From positions 5,890,001 to 5,954,000 of the forward strand of contig NC_056554.1 in assembly GCF_910596095.1 (NCBI RefSeq): a DNA stretch of 64,000 bases, given 5' to 3'. Within the stretch, counting starts at the first letter, position 1, and each line of letters opens with the position of its first letter. Made by a program: the position numbers and the translations under genes. Under the pieces are notes generated by a model, which searched no databases, was not told the origin of the DNA, and saw only the letters and a program-made list of their open reading frames with translations. Below, one piece after another: positions 35,614-47,305 of this stretch. This stretch comes from Thunnus maccoyii (Eukaryota > Chordata > Actinopteri > Scombriformes > Scombridae).

Positions 35614-38600
35614 TAGTGAAATGTTGAGAAGGGTTTAAGGTATGAAAAAACTGATACTGCTTGAGCCTAGATTGTATTAACTATAACAGTTGAAGTTTAA
35701 ATCTTATCTGTCCAGTGGTTATTATTGGATTCATGTCTGCAAGGCTTATTAGTAGGTTCAAATGCATATCACCATGGAGATGGATGGGAGCTGCACTGCT
35801 GTAGTTTTGATGTGATCTGTCATGTCTTCAAGATGTGCAAACTTGAGTCAAGTGAATGCTTTGATATGAGGCTGTGAAAGTGTCACCTTGCTACAGGGAT
35901 CTTCTCACAAAAATGTAGTGATGTGAGTTTGTGGGAGTGATGAGTGTAATAAATTGGAACTGTGATGATGTGGGGAGCAGTGACACAGTTTGACAGTGGT
36001 TTACCACTAACCAAAATTATCTTCACTTTATAGGGTTTTTCTACTCTTGAGAAGATCAAGGCCTTTGTTGTGTGTGGTTGTGATGCAGAGCACCAAAGGC
36101 CAAGCTTCCACTGGCTGAGACCTCATTAAAGATACAGATATACATACACTAAAGTGCTAATGGGGAGGTTACTGCTACTTAAAATTTCTGAGTACATTTT
36201 GCTTTTAGTTCAGACACTCAGAATATCCCTATACAGACATATATTGTAATAATAATAATAATAAAAAAAGAAATAATAATAATAATCATCACAATAATGG
36301 AGCTCAAAGTGCTTTACAACAAAAGAAATTACATGCACCAAGTGTTTCACATGAAAAGGACATAAAAGGAACATAAAAGCATGAAAAAAACATTAATGTA
36401 ACATAAGATGGAAAATAAAATCAACTTGATAACATCAACAAAAATAAGATAAAATAAAGTGAAAATACATTTTCAGCTTAGATCAGAACGTCTTCCCACA
36501 GGTTTAACCTCACTGTGGGTCTGTATCTGTGTCGGGCGCAACCTGAAGCTGCCCCGGTAAAAAAAAATCCTCAGTGGTGCTGTTGGGATTAAAAACACAC
36601 ACCACAAATTTGCTCTAACCTACCAACCATTGACTTCAGCACCTATGTAACATAAGATGGAAAATGAAATCCACTTGACAATAATAATAAAAAATAAGAT
36701 AAAATAAAGTGAAAATATAATAAAGACCACTTGATAATAAAAATAAGATAAAATAGATAAAGTGAACTAAAAATACATAGAATGGGTAATATATAAGGTG
36801 GAAGATGAAGCCCACTGACACATCAAGAGTACGGTCTAGAATGTGAAAAGTACCCTGAGTTGACTTTTGTTGTGATTTAAATAAAATTGAATTGAAAAAA
36901 AAAATTTATACTGAATAATAAAAAGAGAATAAAATATAACAAAAACAAGTTAAAACATAGAATAAAGTAAAATACAAGGGGTCAGAATCTTTGGGTATCT
37001 CATGATTTGATTCAGATTCTTGGTGTCTGAATGAATAGAAAAGGTTTTAGTTTCCTACTCTAGTACACTGTGTGCCAAACTATTCATTGATTCCCTTAGT
37101 CCACCGAAATACAATATGAAAGATAACTGGTTCAATGATCTTGATGAAGGTAACTGTCAGCAGAGAAAAGCATGTGAGAGTACACAGCTTTTTGATTTTA
37201 AAAAGTTAACTGCATTAATGAATTAATGAATTAATTTGAAAGCATCTTACAGTCTTCTGTTGGTATGAGAATAACAAAATGAAAGTGTAATTCACTGACC
37301 AACATCGCTGGTTAATGTCTTTGGTAAAAACAGAAGTTGGTGTGTTCGCCCTGCAGTAAGGGGAGGGGGAGGAGTGCTCTGTGTTGTTATTAATGTCATG
37401 TCTCTGGCGATGGAGAGCAGCCTCTCTGCTGCACCGTTAGCTCTGGGGAAAGCCATTGTTGTCCAAGACACTGAACAGACGAAGGGATTTAGAAGTGAAA
37501 CAGAGTTATTTTTTCACCTCAGAGTTGGTTTAAGTGTTGCAGTGTGTGTTTGTCAGCTGGTCTTGTTTGTTACTGTTGGAGTTCACTGCTCTCCTCTGCT
37601 ATCATTAGTCTCTGGGTGATGGTGTACAAAGTATTCACAATATATTTCATGTACATCTCGCAAAGGTGATTATTTAGTCATTAAATAATTTAAAAAAGCC
37701 CAACTGCTTCCTTTTTTAAGATGAACTACAAGATACCTCTACCGTGTGTGTGTTGTATACTGTCCGGGTGTTGCACTGTCCCCGCAGATGAGTTCTGCTG
37801 TAAAAGTAATGAATGACCAAATGATTGGATTATCATTATAATACAGAATTGTAGAAGTCAGACAAGTACTTTTTTGTCCTGTTATTGTGAATATCACTGG
37901 GAAAGGAATGTTCTCTTGTTATTCTTGAGGCCTACTTCTCTCTCCCATCCTGGATTAAGTCCAAATAAGGTAATACATGCATAAGCAAAACCTCTTATGG
38001 GCTCAAAGGCCACATCCTGGCTTAGGGCCCTTGGTTTCCTGAGCCTTGGTGAAATGTGACTCTCATGTAACATACATGTGCATGCAGATGTATATCTCAT
38101 GGCTGTGTGCCATTGGCTGTAATCATATTAGCTGATACATTGACCAATCACAGATCATGTCTCTGTTCCTTCTGAAACTCTAATAGATGAGGTTTGCTCT
38201 TTGTTCGTTGAGACAAGCTGATGCCAGATCTTTGTGTGAGATCTGCCTCCTTATTGTACAATAATAATTTTTAATCTTCAACCTAGGCAGTGTTTTGTGT
38301 ATTATTTCATATGTGTGTTTAGTGATTTCATACAATTTCCACGACACTGCCTTTTTCATTCCATCATGTTATTAATTAACATATAGAAAATAGATTTTTG
38401 ACATTTTTGAATCGATTGAAAGATAAGAATCACGATTCTTAAGTGAATATGTTTTTTCAGCCACCCCTAATATGTTGATATCACTGTTAAAAAACAGTTA
38501 CTCTGTGTTTTTCAAAGGCTTCTCCATTTGGTCTGCTTGGCAGAAGAAAGTAAGTCAGTATCCAAAGTCATCCATAACTACTTATCTCATCACAATATAT

Positions 38601-39981
38601 AAAAGTCGACATTATAATGTTAACACAGAACAGTGATATTAAATGTAGTTGCACTGAAATCTATTAGGAAATAAATACATTATTGTCACTTGAATAATTT
38701 ACTGTTGTGGTCTGTGTTTACATGACATTTTCATACATCCCTACTTCTAAAACAAAATCAAAATCTCAAACTTACTCTAAAACTCAGCCAGCTAGTAAAG
38801 AAGGACAAAGATCATTGTTATAAAGTAGCATCCTAATATTTAGAATAACTTTGCACTAGCTACTTGTCATACTTGATGAGTGGATGAATGAATGCTTGGA
38901 TGTTGTGTCTATCCCTATGGTGTTTAATGGGACTAATGTAAGGGAAATGTAATGACCTAAATGTTCCTGGAAACATTTGTTGCACGGTTACCAATATTGC
39001 CAAAAGTATTCTGCTTCTTTGGGGGTCCATGATGGCCATGGATGGATATTCATCCTAATTACTGTGATTAATGTGTTGATCCACTGTAGATGCCTTTAGT
39101 GTCGATGAGAAGTACTGTGTGAGGTCATCTGTTGTTTTCATTCACTAGTGCATATTCAGTACAAATATACAGATTGTAATTTATCCTTATGACCAAAGCG
39201 ACAAGGCCAGTGTTCACTTTTTCTGTTTAGAATTTCTTACAGATTTGTGACTGTATCATGATGTGTTCAGACCACACTGTGCTGTCTCTTCCCGTCAAAG
39301 AAGCGATGTATACCTCACTCATTCCTCCACTGTGGCAGACCTCAACTCTTCTTTTACTCTGTGTAGTCATCAGTGTCCAAAGGACAAGATAACAGGAGGA
39401 TTTTTGACAAGTGAAGGGAAAAATAAAGAAGCAACACATTTCATCATTAACAATATGTACATCTTGCTTGAACACTGCAACATTTTACAAAACTACATTT
39501 CTTCTGGTGATGAGGGAGATGGTAATGCTAAAAACAGCAGTTTCCACTAGCAGCTGAGTTGAATTTGAAGTAGCCATGATGCATGGCCAACTGACAGAAC
39601 CTTGATAATGCAGGCACTCAGGGGTTAATAAAATTTGTTACAAGAATGATGGTAGTGAAGTTAAAAATTCTTAGAGACCTTGCAGGCAGAAAAACAACAT
39701 CAGGCAGGTCTGAAGTTACAAAAAACATGATATACCCGGACAGCTCTGCGCTCAATGCTGCCTCCAGTAGCCAGAAGCTATATTGCAGTTTTATTAATAA
39801 TATATTAGAATTATTAATGATTAATTTACATATACTGACCATTATTTGGTGAAGATAGCCTGCCATCCAGTGAGCTCATATTTTTAACGTTCCATTTTAA
39901 CAAATTCTATGAGCCCCTGAGTGACTGAAATGTCTGGCCATCCAGGAATGTGATATGTGGCATGGCGGTCCTGGATCAGGA
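35614..39981. other. Gene-free stretch between I and K
   Basis: No gene seen. 36090-36130 (AAAGGCCAAGCTTCCACTGGCTGAGACCTCA) and 39250-39390 are flank blocks of single-V units. 37960-38340 holds moderately structured sequence with CCAAT motifs that I could not classify. Confidence 0.45.
36245..36990 (-). repeat. LINE-like 3' tail plus A-rich low-complexity tract
   Basis: On the minus strand, GTTGTAAAGCACTTTGAGCTCC followed by (TTA)n resembles the 3' end of fish L2-type LINEs. The adjoining 400 bp is A-rich, with repeated AATAAAATAAGATAAAAT phrases. Confidence 0.45.
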
Positions 39982-41391
39982 CTACATTTCAAGTCTCTCC
40001 CTTAGTCTAGTTGCAGTAGAATGGAGGTTGAGTTTCTGCTTCTTTCTCTTTTTTGGATTGGCAGTCAGTGCTGCATCTTTCTGGTCATCAGAGTGCAGAT
40101 TCTGCAAGTTAAAATGATATAACTAACTTATACAGTACAACAATGTAAACCTCATCATAAAGCTGGATTAATCCATCATCACTGTGGATTTAAAGCTTAA
40201 AAGCTGCTGCAAATCTGATTGGTTACTTGTCAAAAAAAATGCTCTTAATTTTGATTGATAAACAGGACATGTTTGATGATATTTACAACTGTAATGAGGA
40301 TGTGCAAAAACAAATAGAAACAAAATAAAGGACAGCCTTCAAACAGTACCTGTCTGAAGTTGACTCATTTTGATGACAAGTCCAATGATGACCTTAGTGA
40401 GAACAAGAGTCACGCTGCTCACGATCACACTCATCAGGTTTGTCATTTCACCAGGCTCAACTACAAGAAAAAATCAATAGATTAGACTCTACTTTTCTGT
40501 TGAACAAGGATCAAATCTCTACATTTTCACACATTTTTAAGATGAATATTTTCCTTTACTGGCTTAAGTCAACTGAATAATATTTAGTTGATAAATTTTA
40601 TTCTGCAAAATATATCTTGATGGGGGCTAGGGAGAAAGTTTTAGCTTATCTTTCATGTTGTCATGAGGTTAACCACTGCCTTCAAAGATCAGGCAAAATC
40701 CTTCAGATGTTGTTCATATTATTTAGACAGTATTTCATCATAATAATATAATTAAACTATAATTAAAGAGAACACATATCTGTTTTCTTGGTGTGAGCAG
40801 CTAAATGATACTTAAACATTCTTACCTTGAACCTTTATATATGTTGCACTGACTATTACTGGGTATTTGTTTATGTAAAATCCACAAAAATACAACCCAG
40901 CGTCAGATAAATCAACATGCTTGATTTTGAGGAACAAAGTGGAGCTGTTGGATGTCATTTCAAATTTTCCATTTTGAACCCCATTACAGAAAGAAGCAGG
41001 CTCAATATAATTGTACAGAGAGGAAATACAACGGGGCTTGGTTCTGTTGACCAGTCTAAACCAGACTATCTGAGAGGGAGAAGTGGAAAAGTTGGAGCAC
41101 AGCAGAGTGTCTTCTCCACCAAGCTGGACCTCCACAGTCTGAAACTCAGAGGCTGAGACCGAGATCCAGCCTGAAACACACAGCAGAGACAAAATGAGAT
41201 TTAATCCTCGGCTGTTAAGCAACAGACAGACAACAGTTCCTCTAATCAAGTGTATTAATGAGTAAATTCATTCTTCCTGCTGGTTATTAAAGGAAACATA
41301 AGTTAGCCATGGAGTACATTTTGAGAGTAATTCAATGTCAGTACTTACTGAGGCTGCCGAGAAGTAAAGCCGTAATCATAGTAAAGCTCAT
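39982..41391 (-). CDS. Single V-domain receptor K, activating type (Lys in membrane segment)
   Basis: Exons (minus): 41349-41391, 40826-41170, 40350-40460 are clear; the 3' end is uncertain. Leader MSFTMITALLLGSL; V domain 15-129 (LLCSNF, IVWFRLVNRT, CISSLY, SFCNGV, VDLSDAGLYFCGFY), 345-nt exon. The 111-nt membrane exon reads MSVIVSSVTLVLTKVIIGLVIKM: Lys152 sits mid-membrane, where gene I has Val and gene G has Ile. After this exon every acceptor I can find (near 40180-40215) leads to a stop within about ten codons. The family terminal exon (39982-40101) is open but has D in place of the ITIM tyrosine (QKDAAL). By family logic this is an adaptor-coupled activating counterpart of gene I (inference). 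Confidence 0.75.
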
Positions 41392-42589
41392 CAGTGTGTG
41401 TTTGACCGTCTACACAACAATGCAACTTAAGATCACTGAGCTCCAGGAAGGAGGTTTTATTAAAGAGATAGGTGGGTTTTTCTATTTTCATCCTGTAGGT
41501 CACTGACCACATAATAACCACTCACTGCTCTACTTTTGTGGCAGCACAAAGATCAGCACACAGAGCAACACGACAACCTAGCTGACACTGAGGTATACTG
41601 GTATTTAAGTGCTTGTTGTAGTGCACATGGTGTGAATGTGGGAGGATTTCCATCAATATAACAAAAAATTTAAAAAGTCATGCCGTACTCTGTTCCTGAG
41701 TTTTTCTCAGTAACAACAATATTTAATTCCAGCTCTCAACATGTTATACTAATTTGTTCAGATCAAATCTGTCATGTCTTTAATTACTCTGTATAATCTG
41801 TATATTTTGAGCTGTACTGTACTTTTATTCAGTTTTATGAGGTAGACTCTTGTCTTTGCAAGTCTGAGGCTTCTATCAGGGTGCTGGTGTATGACGATAA
41901 AAGAGTGAAATGAGTTTGAGGAAATTGGTTGGTGTGGTTTGTAAAGAATGTGACGGTTTCAAAAGAGATGGATTTATTGTTGATGGGATTTAAACTAATT
42001 ACATCTCCACAGATACAGCACAACAATATTGTCACATTTTAACAAAACTCTGTCAAAGTAGCACAGCTTTTGCTGCATGTGGTTTTGTAGCAGAGAGCTA
42101 AAGGCTAGTCTTCCTGTGGCTTTGTTTTGGCTGATACCACAATAGATAATGACAGGGAGAGGGGACATAAGCCTTGTTTCATGCCTGCATCTGTGTCCAA
42201 ACACAGCAGACGAAAACAGCTACCCCGTTGTATTTTTCTACACATTCACCATGAAACATTTCTAAAATTAGAGAAAATACAGTCTTGTTGAGATAGTTTC
42301 TACATTAGTAAAGGTTGAGAGGTGTAGAGCTTAAACAAATTTAATTTCATGACCCATGATTTTCACCTCATCGTGCTTAGACCACACTGTGCTCTAATTT
42401 CTGTTAACTAGTGCAGTGCCTGTTCAAAATGTGCCTGTTCAGAATGGGCTGATTGCTTGGCCTCCTTTAGTGCTGCTTCAAGGCATAGAAAAAAGAATAC
42501 TGTTGATGTGAGGTGTGAATTAAATGTAAATTAAACCTGTTGTTAAGTAAATTATAATTCTGTTATACACAGATGTTGTAAATAATAGG
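41392..42589. other. Intergenic upstream of K
   Basis: No gene seen. 42085-42160 (AAAGGCTAGTCTTCCTGTGGCT...GGCTGATACCACA) and 42345-42400 (GATTTTCACCTCATCGTGC, GACCACACTGTGCT) are further copies of the single-V flank blocks. Confidence 0.5.
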
Positions 42590-42656
42590 TACTTGAAATG
42601 ACAAAAGAACATTTATATACTTTTAGTATATAAATGTTCTTTTGTCATTTCAAGTA
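42590..42656. repeat. Perfect 31-bp inverted repeat, 5-nt loop
   Basis: Left arm 42590-42620 and right arm 42626-42656 are exact reverse complements (TACTTGAAATGACAAAAGAA...), separated by TTTTA; counting the outer T-A pair of the loop the stem is 32 bp. Such perfection implies a recent origin or conversion between arms. Confidence 0.95.
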
Positions 42657-43307
42657 AAATAAGGGCTGCATTTAACAGAAAGCTTTCAATCTGTTCTCTT
42701 TTTAGAGCACGCCATGTGATTTCTCTGACTGTATTTCTCTTGTCTTGTCGGCCCTGAAGCCCCACCCCCGCTGCTGCACAGAGGGCTGATGGCTTGTTTA
42801 TTCAAAGTTTGTTAATATTAAACATGACACGTGTCCAAATTGCACCAAATTTGACACTGCACTTCCTTGGGTCCCCAGCAATACAGACGCCAAGTGTTGA
42901 ATAGATTGGATGAATGGTTCTCGAGATATGCAAGGACATATATATATACATACAGACAGACAAAGAGTCCTTGCTGTATAGTTAGAAGTGATGTGTGATC
43001 ATCTGCGCTGACACAGGTAAAAACAACAGGTATATACATCCTTACCTGTAATTGTAAATATTACAATATATATCCTTATCTTGGAATGTGATTTCAGATA
43101 CCCCAAAAGTGGACCACACCATTTTTTAACCTTGAGGTTAGTTAAACATCTTGTCTGCCTGCCTCACTCCCATCATTGCAGTGGCTCACATCCTCATTAA
43201 AGTCTATGCTTGCATGTGTCATGCAAGCCAATGGAGACGCTCTAAGTTAATGTAAGTTAGCTATCTAGCTAGTTTAATACACTTTACTTTCTTACCTCCA
43301 GAGCAGG

Positions 43308-44262
43308 GTCCAAAATTAACACACGCCACTCGCCAAACGTCAGTAAATTTAGTCTTTGGCGAATAAATTATGGAGACCACTTGCCCCTCTGGCCAGTGGA
43401 CAAAATGAATTTCCTACACACGCTGGAGAAAGCTGCTGGTTCACTGTGTTTGTTTGTGGGGGTAGATAACTGATTCCCACTCCAGCATAGTGGGTGGCGG
43501 TGATGCACGTTAACGCTGGTTGTCACCCACCATAAAATGGAAAAAAGAAGATAACGCTGCACACCCAGCAGCAGGCCGAGGAGACATATACGACATTTCT
43601 TCAAAAAGGCAGCAGCTCCGCCGAAGGCTGGTCAGGTGAGAAGATTTTGCCAGTTCAGACAAATACAAATTTAAACTGGTTCTTGTAAATCTGAGTTTAA
43701 TAAAATAATGTGTTATTGAAAACAGGTGAGGAGAGGGAGAAGAGGAAGATGGAGGAGACTGAAAGGGCTGAAGGAGCAGGTCTGATGGAGGTTAGTGATC
43801 AAGAAGAAAGCGAGCAGAAGTTGTTGAAGCTTTCAGTTAAAATTAATACTAAACTTTATGACATAGGCCTATTACTCATACTAGGATAAACTAACCTAAA
43901 TGATTTTATGACATTATTACTTTTAGAGGATCACACATCAAACATCAGTCTGTTTATGAATAACATACTAAGGACCTGCAACATATCTAAGACAGAGGAG
44001 ATAGCATTCCTTGACTTCAGTACCTTTGCTTGATCTGTGCCAGTTGTAAGTGGATGGAAAGCATTTAAGTCATATTAGATCCGTACCTATTACAAACTAT
44101 AAAGAGACAGATCTATTGTGTTGATTTTACACCTATTACTACTCTAAGAATTCATGACAAACTGATATTTTGGGACCATTTAAAAAAAAAATCCTCCTCC
44201 CAGCCCCCCCTAGTTAAGGCTTAGCCCCCCTAACCATAAATCTCTAGTGACGCCACTGTGTA
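43308..44262. mobile_element. Probable hAT-like element remnants
   Basis: From about 43308 (CAAAATTAACACACGCCACTCGCCAAACG...CTTGCCCCTCTGGCCAGTGGA) the sequence resembles the 5' part of fish hAT elements, with a short plus-strand RHFFKKAAAPPKAGQ-like segment near 43590 ending at a GT donor. Near 44262 the phrase CTAGTGACGCCACTG looks like an inverted terminus. The two ends do not match each other, so these may be pieces of two elements. Confidence 0.35.
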
Positions 44263-45037
44263 CCTCCCTCACTCCTCCCCCTGACAGACCCCCGATGTGA
44301 CTTCCTTGTGCAAGTTTGACAGTAATAAATGTTCTTTCTGACTCCTCCTCCATCACACATCATACATGCTCTTTTTCTTTTTAGACAAAGGGCAGAAAAA
44401 ATAAAAAAGACTTTGACCAAGAGACACAGAAAAGAAGAAACATGAGCAGGAAAACACAACCACAGCTTGAGTACAGTAACATTATGAACATTTTATTTTT
44501 TGCCAGTGAACCCTCCCCTAGTTTTGTACAGCCATCATGGAAGGAATCCTTACCTTATCTGTATCAGTCTGGTATGGCAGTACAGACAGCAAAACCTGGA
44601 CAACACAATAATACAGACCAAACAATTACCAAATAAGCAAAACAAAAAACAAATGTACAGCAGCACATAATAAATACTGTATTGGATGATGAAATAAAAT
44701 CACATCTGAATCCCACTCACTATATATTTCTGCTTGTCCCCTCTAGGAGGCATTACAGGTCTCTGTCTACCAAAATATCTTGCTCTAAGAACAGTTTCTT
44801 TATGGCTGCAGCAATCATCCTGAACTCTACATCTTAGATCCAGCAATAGACCCCTGCATTATGCAGTGTGTTACTTCCTTCTTCTTGTGGATTGAGTATG
44901 TGTTACTCACTTTATATGATTTTACTGACACTGTGAACTTTAAAACATGCTTTTTATGGCTAGTTCAAAATGAAATATAACAAGTGAATCTGAATTTGGG
45001 AGAATCTTTTGAATTGTACATTGTGTACAACTATATG

Positions 45038-46836
45038 CAGTGCTGTTTGACAGTTTGTGAACCCTTTAGGATGGTCTCTGTGTCTGCATAAATATGACCT
45101 AAAACATGATCAGATATTTCTTTCTGTTGAGCTTCAGTTCACAGATGGATACCTTGACATTTTCCTATAGAATGTGCTGGTACAACTCAGAACTCATAGC
45201 TCCATCAGTGATTGCAACCCGTCCTGGTTCAGAGGCAGCGAAGCAGGCCCAAACCATGATACTACCATGACAATGTTTCACAGATGGGATAAGGTTCTTA
45301 TGCTGGAATGCAGTGGTTGCTCATCGCCAAACATAATGCTTCTCATTCAAGCCAAAAATGTCGATTTTGGTCTCATCCGTCCACAGAAAATTTTTCCAAT
45401 CACCTTCTGGCTTATCCATGTGGTCTTGAGCAAACCATAGACGGCATCAGTGTTCTTTTTGGAGATGAGTGGGTTTTTTCCTTGCAACTCTGCCATGCAC
45501 ACAATTGATGTTCAATGTTCTCCTGATGGTGGACTCATGAACATAGATTGTAGCCACTGCAAGAGAGGGCTTTAGTTTCCTAGACATTACCCTGGAGTCC
45601 TTTATGGCCTCTTGGACTATTACATGCCTTGCTCTTGATCTCTGTTGTTCAACCACTCCTGAGGAAGTTAACACTGGTGTTGGATATCTTCCATTTGTAC
45701 ACCATCTGCCTGACAGTCTACTGGTGTAGTCCAAACTCTTTAGAAATGGTTTTGTAACCTTTTCCAGACTGGTGAGTATCAACAACTCTCCTTCTAAGGT
45801 CCTCAGAAATCTCCTTTGTTCAAGCCATGAAACACTTCAGCAAATCTGTGTTGTGAAGCTCAGACTTTGATAGTGAAGACCAAGAATTCTCTTCTTTAAA
45901 TAAGGCAAGGCTTCCCAGACTCACGTGATTGTCGTCCCATTGATTGAAACATCTGACTCTAATTTCCCCTTCAAATGAATTGACAATCCTAGAGGTTCAC
46001 ATATTTTGCCAAGCACAAATATGTAACTTTGGATCATTTTCCTCAATAAATGAATAAACATGTCTCAGCATGAATTTTAACCAAAATTAGGAAAAGGGAA
46101 CATATTACACCAGTATTAGCATCATTGCCCTGGCTACCTGTAACGTTGAGGATAGATTTTAAAATTTTACTGTTCTACTTGTTTTTAAAGCCCAAAAAGG
46201 TCGAGCACCTTCATATCTCTCAGATTGCTTGTCAGAATATGTGCCAAACCATTCGCTTAGGTCGCTTAATGCTGGCTTGTTAAATGTGCCACAAACAAAA
46301 TGCAAAAAGTATGGTGAGGCAGCTTTTTGCAGCTACACACCAAAGATCTGGAACAAACTCCCACCACATATTAGACAAGCATCCTCTGTTGATATTTTCA
46401 AGAGGCAGCTCAAAATTTATTTTTATGGTTTTGCTTTTAATTAACTCAACCTTTTATTTGCCTTTTACTGTTATCTGCTGTTTTTTTACTTCGTGTTGTA
46501 TCTTTCTTATCTCATAATTTTACCTCTTTTAATCACTGTATTTTTTTATTGTTTATTGTATTTCTTTTTTCTCATTTCTTTTAATATTTTTAAATATCTG
46601 TTTTTTGTTTGTTTGTTTGTACCTCTTTCTGTAAAGCACTTTGAGCTGCATTTTCTGTTATGAAAGGTGCTCTATAAATAAAGTTTATTATTATTATCAT
46701 TATTGTTATTTGTTTAATTGATGTCTCTTTATTTAGTTTTAGGACTTCGATAGAAATCTGATCATGTTTTAGGTCATATCTATGCAGAAATAGATCAAAT
46801 TCTTAAGGTTTCACAAACTTTCAAGCAGCACTGTGA
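45038..46836 (-). mobile_element. Tc1-like DNA transposon, decayed
   Basis: Inverted ends of about 80 bp: 45038 CAGTGCTGTTTGACAGTTTGTGAACCC...GACCTAAAACATGATCAGAT, against ATCTGATCATGTTTTAGGTC...GTTTCACAAACTTTCAAGCAGCACTG near 46833, flanked on both sides by CTATATG. On the minus strand the transposase begins near 45827 (TKEISEDLRRRVVDTHQSGKG), with the helix-turn-helix end STIRRTLN and GRVARKKP, then the first catalytic Asp region (LWTDETK). Stops and frameshifts interrupt it, and the part with the other catalytic acids is missing. Confidence 0.85.
46091..46712 (+). mobile_element. L2-type LINE 3' fragment nested in the Tc1-like element
   Basis: Plus-strand frame 46229-46444 (YTPKIWNKLPPHIRQASSVDIFKRQLK...) is the C-terminal end of a fish L2-type reverse transcriptase. 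It is followed by a typical 3' end, GTAAAGCACTTTGAGCTGC...CTATAAATAAAGTTTATTATTATTATC. It lies between the Tc1 transposase start and the right Tc1 end, so it inserted later. Confidence 0.75.
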
Positions 46837-47229
46837 CTATATGACCTAACAGCTCTTAATATCAGCTATATAGCTTCAGAGGTAGTTAAAGGCCAAACAT
46901 AAGTGCTAAGTTAAATGCTTTTTTTCATTTTCACTAGGTCCTTAAGCCTTCATTATATCTAGTGTTTATGGTTTTACTGTTCTCAAGGAAGGTGAACAAG
47001 TCCATAATGAAGCTTTTCATACCACATGTCCAAAAAGAAAGTTGTGTGTCTTTGTGCTATATTTTTGTAACAAATGTTTTTTTTGTCTGCCTTACAGTTT
47101 TCAATATGAGAAACTTAGAATAACATATTATGTAATAATATATTACATAATCTGTATTACTGTTATGTTAATGAATTCACTTCCTACAGGACGAATGTTG
47201 TGTGTCACACATTTTGACCCTCTTAACAA

Positions 47230-47235
47230 CCAATC
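47230..47235 (+). promoter_or_regulatory. CCAAT box of NITR D
   Basis: CCAATC ends 71 bp upstream of the start codon, the same sense and nearly the same spacing as in NITRs A-C. Confidence 0.5.
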
Positions 47236-47305
47236 AAATGCAACCTCATTTTTTAGCTGTTGTCTGCTCTTTTGCTCAAAGCTTTCCATCCGGACCTTTG
47301 AGACG

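Noticed and set aside
37374-37619. 81-codon plus-strand frame with a hydrophobic segment
   Set aside because: No splice context, no family resemblance and no similar copy near the other genes; it could be chance.
37960-38345. Stretch with LTR-like look (CCAAT boxes, GATCTGCCTCC, poly-A-like signal region)
   Set aside because: No second copy, no paired ends and no adjoining retroviral parts were found, so no LTR call is justified.
45174-45508. Plus-strand frames of 66-88 codons
   Set aside because: Antisense of the Tc1-like transposase.
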